Of a DNA stretch of 64,000 nucleotides, positions 42,085 to 51,270 are shown piece by piece; position 1 is the first letter of the stretch; every line of letters starts with the position of its first letter. Below the pieces are notes generated by a model that was not told where the DNA came from, ran no database searches, and saw nothing but the letters and a program-made list of their open reading frames with translations. Where the stretch lies: positions 28,614,951 through 28,678,950 of the forward strand of contig CM020620.1 in assembly GCA_009829735.1 (NCBI GenBank), read 5' to 3'. This stretch comes from Pyropia yezoensis (Eukaryota > Rhodophyta > Bangiophyceae > Bangiales > Bangiaceae). A program made the position numbers and the translations under genes.

Positions 42085-45000
42085 TTACAGTAGGCGTCGT
42101 CGCCTCATGTAAGGCATGAGGAGTTGGCGGGGTATATTTGCCGCCTGTTCCCAGGTGGGTGAGTCGTATCCGACCCTCATAACCTTGACGTACCAGGGTC
42201 CTGGTAGGTCCGGGTCGGTGTGTCCGACCACGCTCTCTACTTGGTATGGAATCCCATCCGGTCCCACCGGGTCCTCTGACCGGTGGGTTGTAAGAGCTTC
42301 ATGTAGCAACCCAGCCGGTACCGGCTGAGGCTGTTCCGGCTTCGGAGCAGGTGTGACATCATTCACACTGATGCGTTGGATCTCCGTATCGGAGTGTAAG
42401 ATGACAGAGTGGTCATCTCTGTGGAGAATTTGGTACGGTCCCTTGACCGGTTGCATGAGCTTGTTCCCCCGGAACTTCTGGTGTCTGATGTAGACCCAGT
42501 CACCTGTCAACAGGGTAGCGTTGCGCACCCGTAGCCGGGTGTCAAAGTTCTTCTTGTATCGAAGTTGTGTTCTGTCAAGGGCACCCTTGAGCTTCGGTAT
42601 CATCCATGATAGCTTGGCCAACCAAGCTAAGTGGATCCGTTCGGCCGGTCGGTCCTTCGGTGTATCATACCGAGTGCACCTGCCGGGTGGCAGCGTCAGG
42701 TTACCGACGCCCATCGGCATGACCCACTCCAGTGGGGCGATGTTTGTGCTCCGATGTGGCCTGGCATTGTATGCCAGGGTGAGTACGGACAGAAGCCTGT
42801 CCCACGTGTTCGTGTGCTCGGCCACGTAGCACTGTAGCATCTTAACGAGGATGCGGTTTAACCGCTCCACTTGCCCGTTGGACTGCGGGTGGTAGTCGGA
42901 TGCCCGACGGGGTTCGATACCGAACATGCCCAGGACCTTAGTGCAGAATGCTGACGTAAGGTTTGCTCCGTTATCGGAGAGGAGTTGCTTCATGACTCCG
43001 TATGCACTGATCCAGTGGTCAACCACTGCGTTCATGATGGTATATGCCGTATCATTCGGGATGGCTGCCGCTCGTGACAGCTTAGTGAATCGGTCAGACA
43101 TGACCAGGATGTACCTGTTCCCTTGTTCCGTTACCGGAAGTGGCCCGAGTATGTCGATAGCGACCTGCTCGTTGGGCCCATCCGGTGGGAACAGTTTCAT
43201 GGCAGACGCCTGCCTATGTAGGCTCATGCGGTTACGTGCACAGGGGTGGCATCCCCTTACGTGGTCGACCACGTCGACGGCCATTGCTGGCCAGTAGAAG
43301 AACCTTCGCATTGCTGCGAACATACGTGAACCCCCCGGGTGTCCGGCTGTGGGGTTCTCGTGTTCTCGTTCCATGACGGCTTGCCGTAAGGACACGGGAA
43401 CCACGACTTGATGTCGTCCATCGGCGGGTGCCCGCCGGTATATGAGTCCGTCTTCATTCTCGGCGAAGATGCCGGCCGTGCCGGCCGGGAGGTTAGCGCG
43501 ATGACGTCTACAGTCGTCGTCATTGGCTTGTGCCTCGCGGAAGTCCGCGAGGGTCAATGGGCACGCAAGGTGTGCCATGTTATGGTCAACCATACCCTGG
43601 GTAGCATTACCCACCATGCAGACCGGTACCACCGGGATGTCCTCGTCCACCGGGCGGGTATCCCCGCTCGGGGTGTCGAGTCGAGACAGCGCGTCTCCGA
43701 GGTGGTGGGTTGACCCAGCCTTATACACGGTGCGGTAGTCGTGCTCGGCCATCTTCAACCTCCATCGGGCTAGCCTCCCATGGCTATCGGAATCCTTGTC
43801 GCCAAGGTTGAGGAGCCATCGTAGGGGTTCGTGGTCGGACCTCACGATGAACCTGGAGCCCTCCAGGTATGGACGGAGCAGTTGCACTGCCCATATAACC
43901 CCGAGGCACTCACGCTCGGTGGCACTATAGTTACGCTCAGCCGGGTTGAGTGTCCGGCTGAAGTACCCTACCGGACGTAGGTCCGGGATAACGTTATCGG
44001 AACCGATCAACGTCTCCCCCTGTAACAGGGTGCATCCCACTTGTGTATCGCACGCATCGACGTCGATGACGAAGGTCCCCCGTCTATGCGGTAACACAAG
44101 GACGGTTGGGGACAGTAGGGCTCGCTTCAGCGACTCGAATGCCTTCTCTTCGCTAGGCGAAGGGGGTTGGAGTACCTTGGGTAAGGTACTGCTCGTAAGA
44201 ACCGTCAACGGTTTAGCTATCCGAGCGAAGTCCTTGACGAACCGTCGGTATACGTTGCACATTCCCAGGAAGCTCTTGAGCTGCGTCTGGGTGTTAGGGA
44301 ACCGGGCATCCCGGAGTGCCCGGGTATTGGCTTCGAGTACCCCTAGTTTACCAGGGGTTATCTGGTGGCCCAGATACTCGACCGTCTGTTGGAAGAAGGC
44401 GCACTTCTTCAGACGCAGGGTTACCCCGGCGTTCCGCAAGAGGGTGAGTACCTCGTCCACATGTTGCACATGGTCATCCATGTTACGCGAGAAGACGATA
44501 ACGTCATCGAGGTACACTAGGCAGTTACGCCACTTCACCCCCGACAGTATAATGTCGATAGCCCGCTGGAATGTAGCGGGGGCGTTGGACAATCCGAAGG
44601 GCATCCTTAGGAACTCGTACACTCCACTGTGACAGACGAACGCCGTCTTGGGGATATCCTCGTCCGCCACTGGGATCTGCCAGTATCCGGCATTGCAATC
44701 GATGGTGGTAAACACCGTAGCTTCCCCCAGGGAGTCGATGCATTCATCCATCCTTGGTAAAGGGTATGAGTCTTTCTTGGTAACCAAGTTGAGGCGTCGA
44801 TAATCGATGCAAAACCGAGGGGTTTGATCCTTCTTCGGTACGATAACGACTGGGGCACCCCACTCCGACATCGAAGGTCGTATCACCTTCGCTTCGCTCA
44901 TCCTCTTCACTTCTCCATCAACGATCTCTCGTTGCATAGGTCCCGCTCGGTGCGGTTGTGACCGGGCGGGGCGTGCGCCTGGTACCAGGTCAATACGATG

Positions 45001-46254
45001 TTGGGTTGCCCCAATGGTACCCAAGGCCCCGCCTGTCCACATGACGTCATGCTTTCTTAGCATCCGTCGTACCCCTTCGGCTACCGAAGGGGGAAGGTGT
45101 TCGAGGTCAGCCTCGGCCAGTGCCTTCAAGGCTTCTTGGTCCTTTGGCGGCATGTCCGCCGGAGCCGCCGATGGGCTAGGCTTCCCGTCATCGGGTTGCT
45201 GTCGCTCGGTGGTCTCGGAGGCCGCCAGTACCTCAAGTGGTTCCACTTGACCTTCCTTGTCAGGGGTAAGGATATCTCCTTCGTAGAGCTCGGCAATCCC
45301 GAGGATAGTTCCCTTCGGGAGGGTGACTGCCTTACGGCGATAGTTCGCCATCACCAGGAGGGACGACCCTCCTGCTGGGAGTTCTATGAGACCGTTGGCC
45401 ATGGTCAACCCATGGCGCTTGTACGTCCGCAGGTTGGACCGGACTCTGCAGATGCCTGCGAGGTCGCAGTTAACCGGGAGGACTGTCTCCGACAACGGCT
45501 CAAAGCGAGTTCGCTTGGCCAAACGAAGTGTCTTCGGCTCGACGCTTGCGTACACCTCAGCCACGTTAACGTGGCTCCCTTGTAGCGTCAGGTCCCTGAC
45601 GATAGCCGTATGTCCTCGCTTGGTCCCGTCGGCCTCTTGCAGCTCGACGGTCCTCCGGCCCGGCCGGATTGCATCAACGTGAACGTTGATGAAGGTGCAT
45701 CTCAATATGCAGGGCACCGATAGGGTCTCACACGCCAGGAACTCGACTTCCGTGGTGAGTTCCCCGATGGTAACCTGCAGCGACATTGCTGCGGTCGTAC
45801 GAATGAGGCGACCATTCGCGTCCTTGATGGTGGGCCCCCGAGTCACTCTGACTCGCGGAAGCCACTTGTCCGGGAGGGTGTCCTTCCGGATAAGGTTGGG
45901 TCCAGCCCCTGTATCCAGTACAGGGTAGTACGATCGTGTCGACTGGGGGTCAACCCCCAGTGTAGCTGATACCTTGAAGTTCTCCAAGGTGAACAGTACG
46001 TGGCCTACACCGATATCCGGTGTAGCTCGGGCATCCTGAACAGGGCGCTTGTCTGGTTCCATGTGACGGGGCTTCCCGTCCTCTCCTCCCGTTATCGGTG
46101 GGTTCTCGTCATTCCCCTGACTCCGTGTCGTCGGGGCCGGAAGGTGTACCCGGGGGTTGATGCGGCGTCGGCTCAACCGCGCTCTCCGTGGGGCTTTCCC
46201 CGCGGTACTCCGGGGTGGCTTGCTTGGGTTACCCCAGCGCCCCCCGGTCATCAT
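42085..46254 (-). CDS. Pol polyprotein of element E (intact, chromodomain)
   Basis: A single unbroken frame of 1,389 codons from the first ATG; the frame stays open upstream into gag, consistent with synthesis by -1 frameshifting. A basic N-terminus precedes protease with VLDTGAG at residues 112-118. RT follows (APVVIVPKKDQTPRFCIDYR, GYWQIPVADEDIPKTAF, VYLDDVIVFSRN), then RNase H (IDVDACDTQVGCTLLQGE, ERNYSATERECLGVIWAVQ). Integrase has HENPTAGH...CHPC, AIDILGPLPV, LLSDNGANL and GQVERLNRI. The C-terminal chromodomain-like tail (WYVKVMRVGYDSPTWEQAA) ends at 42085. All catalytic motifs are present, so this is the best candidate for an active polyprotein in the window. Confidence 0.95.
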   Translation of the reverse strand: MMTGGRWGNPSKPPRSTAGKAPRRARLSRRRINPRVHLPAPTTRSQGNDENPPITGGEDGKPRHMEPDKRPVQDARATPDIGVGHVLFTLENFKVSATLGVDPQSTRSYYPVLDTGAGPNLIRKDTLPDKWLPRVRVTRGPTIKDANGRLIRTTAAMSLQVTIGELTTEVEFLACETLSVPCILRCTFINVHVDAIRPGRRTVELQEADGTKRGHTAIVRDLTLQGSHVNVAEVYASVEPKTLRLAKRTRFEPLSETVLPVNCDLAGICRVRSNLRTYKRHGLTMANGLIELPAGGSSLLVMANYRRKAVTLPKGTILGIAELYEGDILTPDKEGQVEPLEVLAASETTERQQPDDGKPSPSAAPADMPPKDQEALKALAEADLEHLPPSVAEGVRRMLRKHDVMWTGGALGTIGATQHRIDLVPGARPARSQPHRAGPMQREIVDGEVKRMSEAKVIRPSMSEWGAPVVIVPKKDQTPRFCIDYRRLNLVTKKDSYPLPRMDECIDSLGEATVFTTIDCNAGYWQIPVADEDIPKTAFVCHSGVYEFLRMPFGLSNAPATFQRAIDIILSGVKWRNCLVYLDDVIVFSRNMDDHVQHVDEVLTLLRNAGVTLRLKKCAFFQQTVEYLGHQITPGKLGVLEANTRALRDARFPNTQTQLKSFLGMCNVYRRFVKDFARIAKPLTVLTSSTLPKVLQPPSPSEEKAFESLKRALLSPTVLVLPHRRGTFVIDVDACDTQVGCTLLQGETLIGSDNVIPDLRPVGYFSRTLNPAERNYSATERECLGVIWAVQLLRPYLEGSRFIVRSDHEPLRWLLNLGDKDSDSHGRLARWRLKMAEHDYRTVYKAGSTHHLGDALSRLDTPSGDTRPVDEDIPVVPVCMVGNATQGMVDHNMAHLACPLTLADFREAQANDDDCRRHRANLPAGTAGIFAENEDGLIYRRAPADGRHQVVVPVSLRQAVMEREHENPTAGHPGGSRMFAAMRRFFYWPAMAVDVVDHVRGCHPCARNRMSLHRQASAMKLFPPDGPNEQVAIDILGPLPVTEQGNRYILVMSDRFTKLSRAAAIPNDTAYTIMNAVVDHWISAYGVMKQLLSDNGANLTSAFCTKVLGMFGIEPRRASDYHPQSNGQVERLNRILVKMLQCYVAEHTNTWDRLLSVLTLAYNARPHRSTNIAPLEWVMPMGVGNLTLPPGRCTRYDTPKDRPAERIHLAWLAKLSWMIPKLKGALDRTQLRYKKNFDTRLRVRNATLLTGDWVYIRHQKFRGNKLMQPVKGPYQILHRDDHSVILHSDTEIQRISVNDVTPAPKPEQPQPVPAGLLHEALTTHRSEDPVGPDGIPYQVESVVGHTDPDLPGPWYVKVMRVGYDSPTWEQAANIPRQLLMPYMRRRRLL

Positions 46255-46259
46255 TCCTC

Positions 46260-48449
46260 TTACTCGTTTCCCGCCCTTGGTAGGGTGCTGTCCGCCGGGA
46301 CCTCCGGCTGAGGAGGTGCCTCCTCGACGGCCAGTACTCCACCTGGAGCTGGCTGCCTACCCGGTGCGGGTCCGGGTGCTCTGGCGGGATACCCCCCGGT
46401 GGATGCCTTGCGTTGTGCCGCTGCCCGCCGAGACTCCTCGGGGATGAGTGGGCAGGAAGACACCCAGTGTTGGGGATCCCCACACAACATACATCCGGAC
46501 GTGCCGGTCCCCCCTTGAGTTCGCATCGGGGTAGCCCCGTAGCTGCGGTTGCCTCCCTCAGGCGCCCGAGTGCCTGCTCCCTGGTAGGCCTTGGGTCCTT
46601 CGGTCAACCGGAACATGGACTCCCCCAACTGGTTGGGTCGGCCCGCAATCTGCGGGGGTGCCTCCGTGCGCACCGCCCATGTTGGCAAGGGTTGGTGAGG
46701 GTTACTTGTCACCGGGGAGTACCCCGTAGTCCGTACGTACGGGACGCGACGTCCCGTGCCCTCGCTGACCTGGAACTGGGTCCCCGCCGGAGCAATGTAC
46801 GCTGCCGTACCGTGCTCATCAATCACCGGCGTCGCCGGTAGCAACAGGTGGCCTTGTTGGTCAACTAGAGGTTCATCCTCGCCCGTAGGGGTATGTTCGG
46901 TCGCCACCAGTACTGGTGCGGCCTTACGTTCCACCTTCTCTTGCCTCGGTACCGGGGTAAGACTGGGCTTGCCTCCCTCACCCTTGGGCTTCGGGGCCAA
47001 GGCACATTCCGGGTGTAGAACCCGGTAGGCGTCCCCTAGGGACTTGCACATATGCATCAGTCTACTGAAGTTCGTCCGGGCCGTATTGGCTCCCCGTGCG
47101 GATATCCGCACGTAGTTGGGTACTCCTGCGAACAGGATGGCCCGTAGTTCCCCTTCACCGAGGAGCTTCCCCAGCTCGTAGTCGAGCTCTTGGATCCGGC
47201 GTCCAAACATCTCTTCATCCTCCCAGCTCTGGGCGGTGGCAGTGCGCAGGGCCCGGTAGTGGTCCTCGCACTTGTCCTCACTGAGGTAACTGCTCAGCAG
47301 CTCCTTGAGAATCCCACGGTAATCCATGGGGGTGGCCGCGACCCTCATTCCCGGCATCGGGGATGCCTGGCGAAGAATGCCTCGCACCCGTTCATCAACA
47401 AAGAACGGGAGGATCTCCAGGGCCAGCCCCTCGTTGACGAGCGCCTTGTCCGCGGCTGCCTTGAAGCTAGTCAAGAATCCGATGACTGCCAACGGGCGTC
47501 CGTTGGGGCCCCCGAACATGGGGACTCCCTTCATAAGGGTCTGCATAGAGCGAATCGCTCGGTGCGACGTATTACGCATCGATTCCGATACGGTGGTAGA
47601 TCGGTCCTCCAAACGATAACGTTCCGGAGTAAGAACCGACCGGAAGACCTCGTTAACGATCTCCGTGTCAGCGTCCTGGGTATCCAGTCGCTTAGCCAGT
47701 TGGTGAGCAAACTCATCGGACTCCATCCGCTTCAGTAGGCTCGCCGTTACCTGCGCGGTCATAGCTTCCACCACTGAAGATGGTACTTCAGGCGTCGGCA
47801 CCTCGGGAACCCGAGTTGCCTGGCCTCCTTCGTCGTGGGGATACTGTGAGAGGGTACCCCCTCCCCCAATAACCGACTCTCCACCGGCGTAAGTATCCGC
47901 CGGGTCGTGTCCGCGGAGTCCGCATCAGGTGCTCCGAGCGTATCGCTCCGTGTGACTCCGTTCCAACTCTGCCGACGAGTCGGATCCATACCCCATTGTG
48001 TCCGGGGGCTGTCCGGGAGTTGCTGCGCCGGGGTCGACCCCGGTGGACTCCGAAAGTAGTCCGGCCGGTTCAAACCGTACCGGTGTGGGAGGAACACGAC
48101 GGGGTCCCGTCGTGTGGCGTGTTGACATCAACACGGCCATTGCGTCCTCCGTCCGCTCTTGACGAGCGTCGAGTCCGGAAAACCGGGCCTCGATGCGGGC
48201 CAATGATGCCATCAGGGAATCCCCTGGTGAAGGAGGCGGCGGAGTGAGGTCGGTCGATGACAGTTGAGGCGGGCCCCCGCCTCCGGCCGTCCGAGCCGTG
48301 CCAAACGTCGATCCGGCACCGGAAAGCATTGGCGTCTCAATGTTGTCGATTGGGTTCCCGATCCCGGTTCCCGTAGTCACCTCCGGAGTCGGCGTCGACG
48401 CCGATCCGTCATCTTGAACGTTCCCCGTCTCTTGGGTAGACATAGTCAC
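46260..48449 (-). CDS. Gag of element E (one in-frame TGA)
   Basis: The first ATG is 48449 (MTMSTQETGNVQDD), a Pro/Ser/Gly-rich N-terminus. An in-frame TGA lies at 47925-47927, and the same frame then continues through the capsid region (GFLTSFKAAADKALVNEGLALE, MFGRRIQELDYELGKLLGEG, each read in parts) to a zinc knuckle CMLCGDPQHWVSSC (about 46490-46450). It ends AGNE at the TAA 46262-46260. An alternative frame across 47930-47800 also looks coding, so the break may be a pair of compensating frameshifts. If the TGA is real, an ATG at 47801 (MPTPEVPSSVVEAM) could start a shorter Gag that keeps the capsid. Confidence 0.85.
46266..46272 (-). promoter_or_regulatory. -1 programmed frameshift heptamer, element E gag/pol
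   Basis: On the minus strand GGGAAAC is in gag phase as G GGA AAC, followed by GAG and the TAA stop. Slipping back one base gives GGG AAA CGA GTA..., exactly the open pol frame. G-GGA-AAC fits the X XXY YYZ rule of known retroviral -1 sites. GC-rich sequence able to pair (CCGGGG with CCCCGG) begins about 18 nt downstream. Confidence 0.8.
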
Positions 48450-48650
48450 AATCAGTCAACCGACGTAACAATCACCACGAATAAGAGAGCGAGGGGGTAG
48501 ATTGGGGAGAGTAACAGTAGATCCCAGTCAAAGGTAAAAACTCAACACAATCGATCAGGTCGCAACACCACGAGTACAAGAAAAGGACCGGATCCCTATC
48601 CGTGTGCCAGGGCCGAAGACGGCGTCACCACAAGGGTGACGGAAACCCGT

Positions 48651-48667
48651 CCCCTGCTGCTCCACCA
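48651..48667 (-). other. Primer-binding site of element E
   Basis: On the minus strand TGGTGGAGCAGCAGGGG lies 1 base after the 5' LTR end. It is identical to the sites in B and N. Confidence 0.9.
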
Positions 48668-48668
48668 A

Positions 48669-49031
48669 TGTAGCACAATAGGAATCCGTCGCACGTCCAC
48701 TCTCAGGGAACACTCACCAAGGGGGATCGGCACCAACGTCACCGGGAGGCCAAGGTTGCTGTCCTTGGAGCGCAAGCCACGGGACCAAGATGGGAGCCCA
48801 AATGGGAGGGGTTTGTTGTTCTGCCTTGGCCGGCGGTGGATTCGCCGCCGGCCCCCTCGTCATAAACCCTCGGAGACACTACTAACTACCCTCCACCCCA
48901 AGATGCAAGTCCCTCTGGTCATACGTAACTTGTAGATACCGTGACCAGTACGGACTCTCAAATTGAAAGCCAAGGATTAGAAGTAACCCCCCTTACATTA
49001 GGGTCACAATACGGCCAACCATATTGCTACA
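48669..49031 (-). repeat. 5' LTR of element E
   Basis: 363 bp, TGTAGCAC...TTGCTACA, paired with 38538-38900 and followed by the target duplication AGACG. Confidence 0.95.
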
Positions 49032-49036
49032 AGACG

Positions 49037-49742
49037 GCAACCGTGGTTAGCCAGAGATGGCGGTTGCAGGCTGGTTGGATCTGGAGGATGACCCCCATGC
49101 AATTGAAGATACTGTGGACGAGGAGTGCAGAGCGGCTGGTAGTGGAAAAGAACAACTAAAGATAACAGGACCATTTTGGAAGGGCACAAGCTGCTCGCAC
49201 GCACCGTGAGAGAAAAGCGGCCAAGTGCTCGGCGCAGTACCGGGTCGTCTGGTAAGGCAAGGCCGCGTGGCAGACTCAGCGGTCGCTGCGTCAATCATCG
49301 ACGATCGACTGCCACGCGTCTCGACGATCGCCAAAAATCATGCCACTTGTCGCTTTAATCGACGATCGCACGCCGTTTGTGAGTGGGTTTGGGGTCGCTG
49401 ATAAGAGCAGACTCTCGCCAAGTAGAGGGCTACTTCACGACGCACCTACCAGATGGTCGAATAATGACTGTAGAAGGAGTATTCGTGGCTCTCAACGAAT
49501 ACCATGTGCCACGTTGCGATGCAGTTAACCACGTGGCAGATGCCGCCGAGGCCAGCACCAGCGGAATATCCAAGCTGCGTTCTTGAACCTGCGTAAATAC
49601 TTGCACGAGCAGCGGCTTGTTCGTGGGGGGAACGTGTGCATGAACCTCCCGAGATGGCCATGGGTTGCATGGTCTCTGTCTTCTAGTGGCTCTTCCCGCT
49701 GGCTGCCCCGCTGGTCCAGTTCCCCCCCTTTGCGTCTTTACC
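49037..49742. other. Transposase tail and spacer upstream of the RRM gene
   Basis: The first 150 bp hold the presumed acidic tail of the remnant interrupted by E. The rest has no convincing gene. Three copies of TCGACGATCG (49298-49307, 49321-49330, 49359-49368) lie within 71 bp. The last 90 bp before the next gene are pyrimidine-rich. Confidence 0.45.
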
Positions 49743-50440
49743 ATGCCCTCTACCACGGACGCGATAGCTAGGCGCAATGAAGCGGAGCTCCGTTCCGGCG
49801 CCGCCTTCCATCCCCCCGCCTCGTGGCACGCAGAGTTTGCCACCTCACCGTGGGTCTACGTTGGAAACCTGCCCTCTGCCGCCACCGAGGGCGACGTCCT
49901 GGCCGTCGTGGAACAGGTAGGCACCGCCGCCGCTATCCGCCTCGCCCGGGACCCGTCGACGGGCTGCCGCCGCGGCTTTGGCTGGCTGCGATACGTGGAC
50001 CCGCGCAGCTGCGTACTGGCGGTGGACAACCTGGGCGGCGTGCACATAGGCGGGCGCCCGCTGGTGGTGGACCACGTCAAGGAATACCGCCCGGGGCCGG
50101 TGGGAGAGGATGGGAGCCCTGCCGAGATGGACCTGCTGCGAGGCCGAGAGGAGGGACCGCATAGGGATGCGGCCTCGCTTCCAGGGAGCCCCCCGTCGCG
50201 GCGGAAGCACAAGCGGCGGCAGCGCCAACGTTCTCGGGAGCCTGCCGAGGACCCAGATGAGCGCCGGCAGCGGCGGGTACTGCGTCGTCTGGAGCGAATG
50301 CGTCAGGCAGAACGCGACGCGGACGCCGCGGCGAGGGGTGGGGAGAGACACACAGTGGAGGACGGGGCGGCGAGCGGTGGCGGCGGCGGCGCTAGCAGTG
50401 GCGGTGACGGAGCGGGCAGCAGCGGTGGTGGCGATGGCGA

Positions 50441-50476
<36 letters not shown>

Positions 50477-50504
50477 TGGCGGTGGCAGTGGCGGTGACGG
50501 TGGT

Positions 50505-50539
<35 letters not shown>

Positions 50540-50876
50540 GGACGGCGACGGCGGCGGCCGTGACGCTCATGGTGGTGGCGCCGCTGATGGCGCCTCTGCG
50601 CGCGGCGCGGCGGCGGCCGTGGGTGGCCGTCTACCGGTGGGGGAACCGTCTGACCGCGTGGAGCGACGCCCATTGGAGGGCCAGGCGGCAGACCCGCTCG
50701 CCGGCCGGGGAGGGCCATCCGCCGTGCCGTCGTCAGCGGCGTTGGCGGCGACGACAGAAGCGGCGGCCAGGCGAGAGCGCAAGGCGTCGCGCGCGGCCAT
50801 CCGCGCGGCGCGGGAGGCGCGGCGGGCCAACGGAGAACGGGGGGGAGGCGGGGGGCGCCCCGCCGCCGCTTCGTGA
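49743..50876 (+). CDS. RBMX2: RBMX2/IST3(Snu17)-like spliceosomal RRM protein
   Basis: Family members belong to the RES (retention and splicing) complex of the U2 snRNP/activated spliceosome in the nucleus. The start at 49743 (MPSTTDAIARRNEAEL) gives 377 residues and aligns with the conserved N-terminus, in which SWH-x-E/D precedes the RRM (here SWHAEF, residues 27-32). The RRM (about 36-111) has RNP2 VYVGNL (38-43) and RNP1 RGFGWLRY (77-84). The diagnostic VDHVKEYRP (109-117) follows it. Next come a basic Arg-rich helix (KHKRRQRQRSREP), a long Gly-rich tract (about 205-290) and a basic Ala/Arg C-terminus ending GGGGGRPAAAS. No intron is needed. It converges on eEF3 with about 400 bp between stops. 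Confidence 0.88.
50374..50580 (+). repeat. GGT/GGC low-complexity tract coding poly-Gly
   Basis: About 200 bp of near-pure GGY codons, interrupted by GAT/GAC and AGC codons, within the RRM gene. It is prone to replication slippage, but the frame is kept. Confidence 0.9.
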
Positions 50877-51270
50877 CCCACGGGTTGTGTGGGTATACGT
50901 ACGCGCGGGGGGGGGGGGCAGGGGGGGGGTGCCGCGAGAGTGGGTTGCGGTCGCGGTGTGGACGTGGCCGCCATCCCTAAATGTTAGGCGTTGCGCCCGC
51001 TGTGCCCGTGCCCCCCTTGGCGGCAACACACACGCGCGGCGTGGGAGTGGCGCACAGAGAAGATGGGAAGAAGAAAGAAAAACGTATAAACACAAAACTA
51101 ACAGCCGAGAGGGAAGGAACGGTCATCGACACCAACAAAAAAGAGAAGCAAAGGGAAATAGTACACCAGCGGCCACGCCTACGCGGCCAGGAGCCGCGAG
51201 CCGCCACAAAAAACAGTCGCCAAGCAAAAAAAAAAAAGGCAACGTCATCTACGGTGGCCGGCGACGCCGA
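50877..51270. other. Convergent 3' spacer between RRM gene and eEF3
   Basis: No gene. It contains G runs (about 50909-50930) and A-rich stretches (about 51060-51240, including an A13 run near 51224) that may hold the 3' ends of both transcripts. Confidence 0.5.

Larger units (their letters stand above)
38538..49031 (-). mobile_element. Ty3/gypsy chromodomain element E, complete
   Basis: 10,494 bp with 363-bp LTRs at both ends (38538-38900 and 48669-49031) flanked by AGACG at 38533-38537 and 49032-49036. Reading on the minus strand: 5' LTR, primer-binding site, gag (48449-46260), pol (-1 frame, to 42085), a hairpin array, a + strand antisense ORF (39356-41689), polypurine tract, 3' LTR. The LTRs differ at only a few positions and pol is a single unbroken frame of 1,389 codons, so E is recent and may be mobile. 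One stop in gag and one in the antisense ORF are exceptions. Confidence 0.95.

Noticed and set aside
46229..46483. Extra small gene across the gag/pol junction of E
   Set aside because: It overlaps gag and pol in the third frame and has no protein features.
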